A DNA stretch of 6,450 nucleotides from Bacillota bacterium (GTDB lineage: Bacteria > Bacillota > Clostridia > Oscillospirales > Acutalibacteraceae), in contig JAEWWM010000076.1 of the NCBI GenBank assembly GCA_023458915.1, positions 1 to 6,450 on the forward strand, written 5' to 3'. Each line of letters opens with the position of its first letter. Within the stretch, counting starts at the first letter, position 1. A program made the position numbers and the translations under genes. This document shows, piece by piece, positions 1 to 6,356 of this stretch. Below the pieces are notes generated by a model. That model saw nothing but the letters and a program-made list of their open reading frames with translations. It had not been told where the DNA came from and did no database searches.

Positions 1-90
1 GTAGGCGTTCAGTACCATCCTGAGTTTAAAAGCAGACCGAACTACGCACATCCGCTATTTCGTGAATTTGTGAGGGCTTCTAGCTACTAA
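1..90 (+). CDS. pyrG: CTP synthase, C-terminal end only (partial at the window's left edge)
   Basis: This frame is open from base 1 and ends at TAA (88-90), giving 29 residues. It contains VGVQYHPEFKSRP followed by HPLF and FV, the typical end of CTP synthase. The His (codon 6) and Glu (codon 8) of YHPEF match the last two members of the Cys-His-Glu triad of class I glutamine amidotransferase domains. That domain releases ammonia from glutamine, and the missing N-terminal synthetase domain uses it to turn UTP into CTP in the cytoplasm. The SRP tripeptide and the short tail after it favour PyrG over other class I amidotransferases such as GuaA, CarA or TrpG. The start and more than 90% of the gene lie outside the window. 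dapL begins 28 bases downstream with no terminator-like structure between, so read-through is likely. Confidence 0.9.
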   Translation, partial: VGVQYHPEFKSRPNYAHPLFREFVRASSY

Positions 91-105
91 TTAATTATTT
101 GTTTT

Positions 106-111
106 AAGGAG
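106..111 (+). promoter_or_regulatory. Ribosome binding site of dapL, deciding the start
   Basis: AAGGAG lies 7 bases before the ATG at 119, a standard distance. An in-frame TTG at 116 directly precedes that ATG but would leave only 4 bases, which is too short. The ATG at 119 is therefore preferred. The choice changes the protein by one residue. Confidence 0.75.
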
Positions 112-118
112 CAATTTG

Positions 119-1321
119 ATGATAAAGCTTAACAGCAATTTTAATAACCTTAAAAAAGATTATCTTTTTGTTGATATGCGAAGAAAAATTAGTGAATATC
201 AATTGAAAAATCCAGATGCAAAAATTATTAAACTTGGAATCGGCGATGTAACGCTTCCGATATGCCCGGTTATAATCGAGGCGATGCATAGTGCCGTAAA
301 CGAAATGTCAAATGCTAAAACTTTTAAAGGGTATGGCCCGCGTGAAGGATATGATTTTTTAAGGGAAGCCATAAGTAAAAGTTACGAAAAGCTTGGTGTA
401 AACATAAATAAAAACGAAGTTTATATATCTGATGGTTCGAAAAATGACGCAGCTAATCTGCAAGATATTTTTTCGCTTGACGGCAACGTTTTAATTATTG
501 AGCCGACTTACCCCGCTTATGTAGATGCGAGCATTATGTCGGGAAGAAATATTTATTATGTAAGTGCTACGCAGGAAAATAATTTTTTACCGCTGCCATA
601 CTCAAATATAGACGCAGGACTAATTTACCTTTGTTCACCAAATAATCCAGCAGGTTCTACATATAATAAAGCTCAACTGAAAAAATGGGTAGATTATGCT
701 TTAGAAAACAAGGCAATAATACTATTTGATACGGCCTATAAATCTTTTATAGAAGATGAAGATTTACCGAGCAGCATATTTGAAGTTGAAGGTGCTAAAA
801 AATGTGCGATTGAACTTTGTTCATTTTCAAAAAATGCGGGATTTACGGGTCTCCGGTGCGCATATACTATAATTCCGTCTGAGCTGATTATTGACGGCAT
901 TAGTGTTGGCAGCATGTGGCTTAGGAGGCTTGCTGCTAAATTTAATGGGGTTTCTTATATTACTCAGCGTGCTGCTCTTGCTGCACTTAGCGATGAAGGT
1001 CAAAAACAAATAAATGAGTCTATAGCTTATTACAAGAAAAACGCAAATGTGATGTCAGATGCAATGAAAGAGCTTGGAATATGGCATGTAGGCGGGAAAA
1101 ACTCGCCATATATCTGGTTTAAATGTCCTGGGGAAATGGGTTCATGGGAATTTTTTGATTATCTTATTGAAAAGTTAAATATTGTAGGCACTCCAGGCGC
1201 TGGGTTTGGCGAGAACGGAGAAGGATTTTTCAGATTTTCAGCATTTGGTAGCTACGACGAAACTTTGGAAGCAGTAGAAAGATTAAAAACGCTTAAATCT
1301 CAAGGGACACTTCTAAGGTGA
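119..1321 (+). CDS. dapL: LL-diaminopimelate aminotransferase (DapL), with some unusual pocket residues
   Basis: A 400-residue PLP-dependent fold-type I aminotransferase, close to the family's usual length of about 410. DapL makes LL-2,6-diaminopimelate from tetrahydrodipicolinate and glutamate in one step, bypassing the succinylase and acetylase routes to lysine and meso-DAP for peptidoglycan. Visible family marks are LGIGDVTLP near residue 40, SDGSK (104-108), CSPNNP (172-177), FDTAY (203-207), the PLP-binding SFSK with Lys238, GFTGLRCAY after it, KFNGVSYITQ, and FFRFSAFG with the carboxylate-binding Arg372. These tie it to DapL and not to AspC or other class I/II transaminases. Several positions differ from the sequences I remember: YGPREG (72-77) where YGPEQG is usual, NNPAG for NNPTG, DGSKND for DGAKSD or DGAKCD, and Asn239 after the PLP lysine. 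The catalytic set is intact, so it should be an active aminotransferase, but its exact substrate is less certain. It probably shares a transcript with pyrG. Confidence 0.88.
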   Translation: MIKLNSNFNNLKKDYLFVDMRRKISEYQLKNPDAKIIKLGIGDVTLPICPVIIEAMHSAVNEMSNAKTFKGYGPREGYDFLREAISKSYEKLGVNINKNEVYISDGSKNDAANLQDIFSLDGNVLIIEPTYPAYVDASIMSGRNIYYVSATQENNFLPLPYSNIDAGLIYLCSPNNPAGSTYNKAQLKKWVDYALENKAIILFDTAYKSFIEDEDLPSSIFEVEGAKKCAIELCSFSKNAGFTGLRCAYTIIPSELIIDGISVGSMWLRRLAAKFNGVSYITQRAALAALSDEGQKQINESIAYYKKNANVMSDAMKELGIWHVGGKNSPYIWFKCPGEMGSWEFFDYLIEKLNIVGTPGAGFGENGEGFFRFSAFGSYDETLEAVERLKTLKSQGTLLR

Positions 1322-1329
1322 TTATTCGA

Positions 1330-1363
1330 GCTTTTTCTTTCACCGAACAGCGAAAGGGAAAGC
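1330..1363 (+). other. Imperfect hairpin between dapL and recA
   Basis: CTTTTTCTTTC (1331-1341) pairs with GAAAGGGAAAG (1352-1362) over 11 base pairs, including two G-U pairs, and G1330-C1363 extends it to 12. The loop is the 10 bases at 1342-1351. It begins 8 bases after the dapL stop codon, where a terminator would sit, but no run of T follows (the next bases are GGTTAAAG). It is therefore not a standard intrinsic terminator. It could be a weak or factor-assisted terminator, a 3'-end stabilising structure for the dapL message, or chance in pyrimidine/purine-rich sequence. Confidence 0.4.
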
Positions 1364-1398
1364 GGTTAAAGTATCACAAGATAACCATCTTTAAATTT

Positions 1399-1404
1399 TA
1401 GAAT
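1399..1404 (+). promoter_or_regulatory. Possible -10 element upstream of recA
   Basis: TAGAAT matches the TATAAT consensus at five of six positions. I see no good -35 box at 16-18 bases upstream; the nearest partial matches, TATCAC at 1372 and TTAAAG at 1366, are too far away. Transcription from here would give a very short leader before the AGGAGG at 1417. The 110-base gap is the most plausible place for a promoter in the window, but this particular site is weakly supported. Confidence 0.2.
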
Positions 1405-1416
1405 TTTAAAAATATT

Positions 1417-1422
1417 AGGAGG
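1417..1422 (+). promoter_or_regulatory. Strong ribosome binding site of recA
   Basis: AGGAGG is a full anti-Shine-Dalgarno match, 9 bases before the ATG at 1432. It fixes the start and fits an abundantly translated protein. Confidence 0.8.
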
Positions 1423-1431
1423 AAAAATATT

Positions 1432-2493
1432 ATGGCATTCGATAAAAATAAAGCATTAGAAACAGCTCTCGGGCAAATTGAAAAGCAGTTCGGTAAAGGT
1501 GCGGTTATGAAGCTTGGCAACAATGAAGCGATGCACGTTGACGCTATTTCTACAGGATCTTTGTCGCTCGATATCGCTCTTGGAATCGGTGGGTTACCAA
1601 GAGGCAGAATTATTGAAATTTACGGTCCGGAGTCCTCAGGTAAAACTACTCTTGCGCTCCACTGTATTGCGGAAGGTCAAAAAAATGGAGGCAATGCAGC
1701 GTTTATAGATGTTGAGCATGCGCTTGATCCAATTTATGCTTCAAATTTAGGTGTTGATGTGGATTCGCTGCTTGTTTCTCAGCCTGATACCGGCGAACAA
1801 GCTCTTGAAATAACAGAATCGCTGGTTCGTTCGGGTGCGATAGACGTAATAGTCGTGGACTCTGTAGCGGCGCTCGTTCCAAGAGCTGAAATTGAGGGCG
1901 AAATGGGTGATTCTCACGTCGGTCTTCAGGCAAGGCTCATGTCTCAAGCGCTAAGAAAACTTGCGGGAGCAATATCAAAATCAAACTGTGTGGCTATTTT
2001 TATAAATCAGCTCCGCGAAAAAGTTGGAGTAATGTTTGGTAACCCTGAAGTTACGCCGGGAGGACGTGCACTTAAGTTTTATTCCTCTGTCAGAATAGAT
2101 ATAAGAAGAATAGAGACTTTAAAAGTAAACGGCGAAATGATAGGCTCCAGAACTCGTGCGAAAGTTGTGAAAAACAAGATTGCGCCGCCGTTTAGGGAAG
2201 CTGAGTTCGATGTTATTTACGGAAAAGGCATATCGCATGAGGGCGAAGTCCTTGATTTAGCGGTTAAGCTTGATATTATTCAAAAAAGCGGTTCTTGGTT
2301 TGCCTATAATGATAAAAAAATTGGTCAAGGGCGCGATAACGCTAAGGAATACTTGAAAAATGATCCTGAGTTTAAGGCAAGTATCGAGAAAAAAGTGCGC
2401 GAAAGCGCGAATGCAATATATTCTAAACCAGGATTAACAAGAAACCTTGAAGCGAGCGAAGCTGAAAGAAAAGATGACAAAGAAGAAAATTAG
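1432..2493 (+). CDS. recA: RecA recombinase
   Basis: A 353-residue RecA, a normal length. It forms ATP-dependent filaments on single-stranded DNA, drives homologous pairing and strand exchange, and stimulates LexA-type self-cleavage in the cytoplasm. Visible in order are an N-terminal oligomerisation helix (1-30), the Walker A motif GPESSGKTT (65-73, Lys71 and Thr72), VEHALDP with the catalytic Glu95, the Walker B strand VIVVDS ending at Asp143, the L1 region PRAEIEGEMGD, the L2 region INQLREKVGVMFGNPE, and ALKFYSSVRIDIRR. The C-terminal domain contains GSWFAYNDKKIGQGRDNAKEYL-like sequence and ends in a Glu/Asp/Lys-rich tail that in other RecAs tunes filament assembly. No catalytic residue is missing. 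recX follows after 12 bases. I see no complete GAAC-N4-GTTC (LexA box) in the gap before it, only a half site CGAAC at 1344-1348, so SOS control from this position is not evident. Confidence 0.98.
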   Translation: MAFDKNKALETALGQIEKQFGKGAVMKLGNNEAMHVDAISTGSLSLDIALGIGGLPRGRIIEIYGPESSGKTTLALHCIAEGQKNGGNAAFIDVEHALDPIYASNLGVDVDSLLVSQPDTGEQALEITESLVRSGAIDVIVVDSVAALVPRAEIEGEMGDSHVGLQARLMSQALRKLAGAISKSNCVAIFINQLREKVGVMFGNPEVTPGGRALKFYSSVRIDIRRIETLKVNGEMIGSRTRAKVVKNKIAPPFREAEFDVIYGKGISHEGEVLDLAVKLDIIQKSGSWFAYNDKKIGQGRDNAKEYLKNDPEFKASIEKKVRESANAIYSKPGLTRNLEASEAERKDDKEEN

Positions 2494-2505
2494 GAAAAAG
2501 CGCAT

Positions 2506-3117
2506 ATGATAATTACAAATATAAAATTTGGCAAAAAAGGAAATGTTCTCATATACGCCGATAACGAATATTTGCTAAGCCTTCCTTCTGAAACTGTTGT
2601 TAAAAGTGGCTTTAAAATCGGCTCTTTTATTGATGACAGTATAATAAAAGAAATTTTAGCTGATTCGAGGGCTTATAAAGCCAAGGAAAAGGCGCTGAGG
2701 CTTCTTTCTTTTCGGGCACATTCAAAAAAGGAACTTGAAAACAAAATAAAACGCACTATGGGTGAAGAATCTGCTTATGTGGTTGCAGAAAAAATGGAAA
2801 AGCTTGGACTTATAAATGATTCTGAATTCGCAAAGTCATACGCGAAAGAATTATCATCGCGTAAATATTACTCAATAAACCGCATAAAATATAAGCTTGC
2901 GGAAAAGGGCATAGAAAAATCTTTAATCTCTGAGGTTTTATGTGAAGTGGATATTGACGAAGAATCTAATATATTAAAATTTTTAGAAAGTAAATACGCC
3001 GGCAAATTAAATGACGAAAAACACCGCCGCAGAGCCGTAGCCGCGCTTCAAAGATTAGGTTACAGTTGGGGGCAGATAAGTTTAGCTTTAAAAAGAGAGC
3101 AAAGTACTGAATATTAA
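2506..3117 (+). CDS. recX: RecX, regulator of RecA
   Basis: A 203-residue RecX-family protein. RecX proteins bind the RecA filament groove and usually limit its extension and ATPase activity. An N-terminal beta-rich segment (about 1-50) is followed by helical triplet repeats. The first repeat carries the family signature: ALRLLSFRAHSKKELENKIKR, then MEKLGLINDSEFAKSYAKEL, where 'LxxLGLINDxxFAxxY' is typical. Further repeats contain INRIKYKLAEKGI and RRAVAALQRLGYSWGQISLAL, with the conserved RRGY-like 'RLGYSW' near the end. Family lengths range widely (roughly 150 to 270), so it is not truncated. The AGGA before its ATG overlaps the recA stop codon TAG (2491-2493) and sits 10 bases upstream, so it is very likely made from the recA message, possibly by partial re-initiation. 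Adjacency to recA supports the call. Confidence 0.92.
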   Translation: MIITNIKFGKKGNVLIYADNEYLLSLPSETVVKSGFKIGSFIDDSIIKEILADSRAYKAKEKALRLLSFRAHSKKELENKIKRTMGEESAYVVAEKMEKLGLINDSEFAKSYAKELSSRKYYSINRIKYKLAEKGIEKSLISEVLCEVDIDEESNILKFLESKYAGKLNDEKHRRRAVAALQRLGYSWGQISLALKREQSTEY

Positions 3118-3150
3118 ATATTGATTATATAATTAAAAAGGAGGGCAAAA

Positions 3151-3723
3151 ATGAACACACCGAACAAACTTACTGTTTTCAGAATTGCCCTTATGCCGTT
3201 TATTGTATTTTTCTTAGTTTTCAAAAATTTAGAGCATAATTATCTGTATGCCTTTTTAGTATTTTTAGTTGCTTCTTACACTGATAGGTTAGATGGGCAT
3301 ATCGCAAGAAAAACAGGCGATATAACAAGTTTTGGTAAAATAATGGACCCGCTTGCTGATAAAATACTTACATCTTCCATATTTATTTGCTTTGCAAGTT
3401 TAGGGTTAGTACCGGTTTGGGCTGCTATTTTAATAGTTAGCAGAGAATTTATTGTAACTTCTGTAAGATTTCTAATATTAGAAAGTAAAAAAAGAGTTAT
3501 TTCGGCGAACATATGGGGCAAACTCAAAACAGTAAGTCAGATGATAACAATAAGCATAATTTTTTTATTTCAAATATATATAGAAGATGTCAATAAATAT
3601 TTTACAAACATTTATGTGCTTGCAATAATTCAAAATCTCTTAATTTGGGTATGCGTTTTATCCGCGGTAGTATCAGGAATAATTTACATAGTAGATAATC
3701 GCAGATATATAAAAACAGATTAA
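3151..3723 (+). CDS. pgsA: Phosphatidylglycerophosphate synthase (CDP-diacylglycerol-glycerol-3-phosphate 3-phosphatidyltransferase)
   Basis: A 190-residue integral membrane enzyme that joins CDP-diacylglycerol and sn-glycerol-3-phosphate, releasing CMP, in the committed step to phosphatidylglycerol and cardiolipin. The complete CDP-alcohol phosphotransferase motif D-x2-DG-x2-AR-x8-G-x3-D-x3-D is present: Asp45, Asp48-Gly49, Ala52-Arg53, Gly62, Asp66 and Asp70. The N terminus (MNTPNKLTVFRI) and the MDPLADK at 65-71 are typical of PgsA and not of PssA. Hydrophobic segments lie near residues 12-24, 31-44, 74-105, about 130-147 and 155-182, with short polar ends, consistent with a multi-span inner-membrane protein. 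AAGGAGG at 3138-3144, 6 bases before ATG, sets the start. It lies 33 bases after recX and 24 before cysS. In many Gram-positive genomes pgsA is also near recA, though usually upstream of it. Confidence 0.95.
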   Translation: MNTPNKLTVFRIALMPFIVFFLVFKNLEHNYLYAFLVFLVASYTDRLDGHIARKTGDITSFGKIMDPLADKILTSSIFICFASLGLVPVWAAILIVSREFIVTSVRFLILESKKRVISANIWGKLKTVSQMITISIIFLFQIYIEDVNKYFTNIYVLAIIQNLLIWVCVLSAVVSGIIYIVDNRRYIKTD

Positions 3724-3747
3724 AATAAGTAGTCAGGAGAATGCATA

Positions 3748-5160
3748 ATGAAACTTTATAACACATTTACCCGAAAAAAAGAAGAATTTGTGCCAATAAC
3801 CAAGGGCGAAGCTAAAATTTATGCTTGCGGTCCGACTGTTTATAATTTTATACATATTGGTAACGCAAGGCCACTTTGCGTTTTTGATTTGCTTAGAAGA
3901 TATTTAGAATACATTGGTTATAAAGTTACATTTGTTCAAAATTTTACAGATATCGATGATAAAATAATTAAAAAAGCCCAGGAAGAAAAAAGTGGTTTTT
4001 GGGCTGTTTCGAAAAAATATACCGAAGAATACAAAAAAGATGCTAGAGGCCTTAATGTTAGGGAAGCGACTTTTCATCCTAAGGCTACTGAAAATATTGA
4101 TGAAATAATAAAAATAATTGAAACGCTGATAAGAAAAGATTACGCATATTCTTTGCCAAATGGAGATGTGTATTTCAAAACAAGATCTTTTAAGGATTAC
4201 GGAAAACTTTCAAACCAAACTATTGATGACCTCCAATCAGGTGCGCGCGTTCATATTGATGAAATGAAAAACGATCCGCTTGATTTTGCACTTTGGAAAG
4301 CTGCTAAACCCGGCGAACCTTTCTGGGAAAGCCCATGGGGCAAAGGTAGGCCAGGTTGGCATATTGAATGTTCAGCTATGGCGGAAAAATATTTGGGGAA
4401 AACCATTGATATTCACTGTGGCGGTCAGGATTTAATTTTCCCGCATCATGAGAATGAAATAGCCCAAAGCGAGTGCTGCAATGGAGTTAAATTCGTAAAT
4501 TACTGGCTTCATAACGGATATATCAATGTAAACAACGAAAAGATGTCCAAGTCACTTGGGAATTTTTTCACAGTAAGAGAGATTGCAGAAAAATACGGAT
4601 ATGAGCCCATTCGTTATTTAATGATTTCCTCGCATTATCGAAGTCCAATAAATTACAGCGAAGAAACGATATTGCAGTGCAAAGCAGCGCTTGAACGGCT
4701 TTATACTTTTAAAGAAAATTTAAATTTTGCGCTAGAAAATCCAAAAAATCTGGCGGGCAAAATTGAGATAAACCCTATAAACTTAAAATTTTATAAAAAT
4801 AAATTTATGGAAGCTATGGATGACGACCTTAACACTGCGGATGCAGTCGCTGTTATTTTTGAATTTGTTAAAGAAGTAAATACAACTATACTTTCAAAAT
4901 CTAATTTTGATGTTAAAATTATTACTGACATAAAAAATCTTTTTGATGAATTAATAGGTGTGCTCGGAATACTTTATGAGAGCAAAAATTTTGATGAAAT
5001 CGATAACGCTGAGATAGAAAATCTTTTAAGAGAACGTGAAATTGCAAGAAACGAAAAAAACTGGAAACGCGCGGATAAGATAAGAGATTTGTTAAAAGAA
5101 AAAAATGTAATTATTGAAGATACTCCCAGTGGCGCGAAGTTTAAAATAAAGAGTGATTAG
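3748..5160 (+). CDS. cysS: Cysteinyl-tRNA synthetase
   Basis: A 470-residue class I aminoacyl-tRNA synthetase that charges tRNA-Cys in the cytoplasm (E. coli CysS has 461). The Rossmann catalytic domain opens with YACGPTVYNFIHIGNARP, which contains the HIGH-type motif as HIGN (36-39), the form usual in Gram-positives. KMSKSLGNF starts at residue 265. All four zinc ligands are in place: Cys27, Cys208 (in WHIECSAM), His233 and Glu237 (in FPHHENE). The zinc site selects cysteine by its thiol. NFTDIDDKIIKKA follows the first motif as expected. The C-terminal half holds the helical DALR anticodon-binding region (from about residue 310) and ends with the conserved REIARNEKNWKRADKIRDLL and GAKFKIK segments. 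AGGAG at 3735-3739 is 8 bases before the ATG. No T-box leader can fit in the 24-base gap to pgsA, so regulation by uncharged tRNA at this point is excluded. Confidence 0.98.
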   Translation: MKLYNTFTRKKEEFVPITKGEAKIYACGPTVYNFIHIGNARPLCVFDLLRRYLEYIGYKVTFVQNFTDIDDKIIKKAQEEKSGFWAVSKKYTEEYKKDARGLNVREATFHPKATENIDEIIKIIETLIRKDYAYSLPNGDVYFKTRSFKDYGKLSNQTIDDLQSGARVHIDEMKNDPLDFALWKAAKPGEPFWESPWGKGRPGWHIECSAMAEKYLGKTIDIHCGGQDLIFPHHENEIAQSECCNGVKFVNYWLHNGYINVNNEKMSKSLGNFFTVREIAEKYGYEPIRYLMISSHYRSPINYSEETILQCKAALERLYTFKENLNFALENPKNLAGKIEINPINLKFYKNKFMEAMDDDLNTADAVAVIFEFVKEVNTTILSKSNFDVKIITDIKNLFDELIGVLGILYESKNFDEIDNAEIENLLREREIARNEKNWKRADKIRDLLKEKNVIIEDTPSGAKFKIKSD

Positions 5161-5164
5161 GAAG

Positions 5165-5170
5165 CGGTGA
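5165..5170 (+). promoter_or_regulatory. Weak, distant ribosome binding site of potA
   Basis: GGTGAG is the best Shine-Dalgarno-like match before the ATG at 5183 and lies 12 bases upstream, longer than ideal. The next in-frame ATG (5201, residue 7) has no purine-rich match before it, so 5183 is kept as the start. The weak site contrasts with the good sites of the other genes here. Confidence 0.4.
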
Positions 5171-5182
5171 GACGGCGAAAAA

Positions 5183-6292
5183 ATGAAATCATCAATTATA
5201 ATGCTAGATAAAATAAGCGTATCTTTTGATAATGAAATTGTTTTAAAAGACCTGAGCCTTCGAATAAAAGAGGGTGAATTCGTAACACTTTTGGGCCCTT
5301 CCGGATGTGGCAAAACAACTACACTTCGGATTATTGCAGGATTTTTATCGCCCGATACCGGTGACATATTTTTTAAAGGCAAACGAATTAATAATGTTCC
5401 TGCACATAAACGTGGGGTTAATACTATTTTTCAAAAATATGCTTTATTCCCGCATTTAAATGTTTATGAAAATGTGGCGTTTGGGCTCAGAATTCAAAAA
5501 AAATCGGAGCATGAAATAAAGAAAAAAGTGCATGAAATGCTCAAAATGGTTAATCTAGAGAGCTTTGTTAACAGGAATATTAATTCACTTTCAGGTGGCC
5601 AACAGCAGCGAGTTGCGATAGCAAGAGCGCTTGCCAATAATCCCAAGGTTTTACTGTTGGACGAGCCTCTCGGCGCGCTTGATTTAAAGCTCAGGAAAGA
5701 TATGCAGACCGAACTTAAAAACATTCACCAAAAAACCGGGATAACATTTATCTTGGTGACACATGACCAAGAAGAGGCACTTTCAATGTCTGATACTGTG
5801 GTTGTGATGGATAAGGGACGGATTCAGCAAATTGGAACTCCCGAAGACATATATAACGAGCCCAAAAATGCGTTTGTTGCAGATTTCATAGGCGAAAGCA
5901 ATATAGTTGAAGGAACTATGATTGAAGATTATCGCGTTAAATTCGCGGGGAGAAAGTTTAAGTGCATTGATAAAGGTTTTGAGGAAATGAGTCCGGTTGA
6001 CGTTGTTATCAGACCTGAGGATATAAAAGTTACATCGCCTGAAAGTGATTGTATATCAGGTACAGTAACGTCAGTAACATTTAAAGGTGTGCACAACGAG
6101 GTAATAGTTGACGTTAAAGGTTTTAAATGGATGATACAAACTACGGAAAGCCAAGACCCCGGAGATAAAATTGGAATGATAATACATCCCGACGCCATTC
6201 ATATAATGAGAAAATCTGCTTACTCCTCTGAAGTTGGAGATTACAGTGCATTTAGTGACGAATTTTATGAAGAACAACATCATACGCCTTAA
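5183..6292 (+). CDS. potA: Spermidine/putrescine ABC importer, ATP-binding subunit PotA
   Basis: A 369-residue ATPase of the type that powers polyamine import by PotBC permeases with the binding protein PotD, acting at the inner face of the membrane. The nucleotide-binding domain is complete: Walker A GPSGCGKTT (38-46), Q-loop Gln84, signature LSGGQQQR (136-143), Walker B VLLLDEP with Asp160 and Glu161, D-loop ALD (165-167) and switch His194 in THDQEEA. FQKYALFPHLNVYENVAFGLRIQKK is the Q-loop stretch characteristic of PotA within the CUT1/MOI group. After IGESNIVEG (about residue 235) comes a TOBE-type regulatory domain with VVIRPEDIKV. The acidic tail (SDEFYEEQ) is unremarkable in length. 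Sequence alone separates PotA from Fe3+, sulfate or maltose ATPases imperfectly, but the PotB-like permease that follows supports polyamine. It starts 22 bases after cysS. Confidence 0.88.
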   Translation: MKSSIIMLDKISVSFDNEIVLKDLSLRIKEGEFVTLLGPSGCGKTTTLRIIAGFLSPDTGDIFFKGKRINNVPAHKRGVNTIFQKYALFPHLNVYENVAFGLRIQKKSEHEIKKKVHEMLKMVNLESFVNRNINSLSGGQQQRVAIARALANNPKVLLLDEPLGALDLKLRKDMQTELKNIHQKTGITFILVTHDQEEALSMSDTVVVMDKGRIQQIGTPEDIYNEPKNAFVADFIGESNIVEGTMIEDYRVKFAGRKFKCIDKGFEEMSPVDVVIRPEDIKVTSPESDCISGTVTSVTFKGVHNEVIVDVKGFKWMIQTTESQDPGDKIGMIIHPDAIHIMRKSAYSSEVGDYSAFSDEFYEEQHHTP

Positions 6293-6343
6293 AAATAAAA
6301 TACAAGCTTAAAAATTTTCTCAAAGCAAATTTTAAAATAAGAG

Positions 6344-6349
6344 AGGGGG
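6344..6349 (+). promoter_or_regulatory. Ribosome binding site of potB, supporting a TTG start
   Basis: AGGGGG (within GAGAGGGGGA, 6341-6350) lies 7 bases before TTG at 6357. A TAA at 6354-6356 stops the same frame immediately upstream, so TTG is the first possible start. The next in-frame ATG would be codon 14, inside the first membrane helix. Confidence 0.7.
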
Positions 6350-6356
6350 AAATTAA

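Noticed and set aside
1364..1386. GGTTA ... TAACC inverted repeat upstream of recA, considered as an operator
   Set aside because: The arms are only 5 bases with a 13-base spacer, which chance explains. It matches no operator I know for recA.
1703..1947. Antisense open frames of 66-76 codons inside recA, and similar ones in dapL, pgsA and potA
   Set aside because: They lie wholly opposite well-supported genes, have no recognisable family or ribosome binding site, and are explained by the coding bias of the true strand.
3724..3747. Possible T-box or other leader regulating cysS
   Set aside because: The gap is 24 bases, mostly ribosome binding site, far too short for a T-box or riboswitch.
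5092..5382. Antisense 96-codon frame across the cysS-potA junction
   Set aside because: It overlaps the conserved CysS C terminus and the PotA Walker A region. Its protein is the complement of those motifs with no family features of its own.
6311..6333. AT-only inverted repeat (AAAATTT / AAATTTT) between potA and potB
   Set aside because: Seven A-T pairs with a 9-base loop and no following T run make a very weak structure. Such repeats are expected by chance in AT-rich spacers, so I do not call it a terminator.
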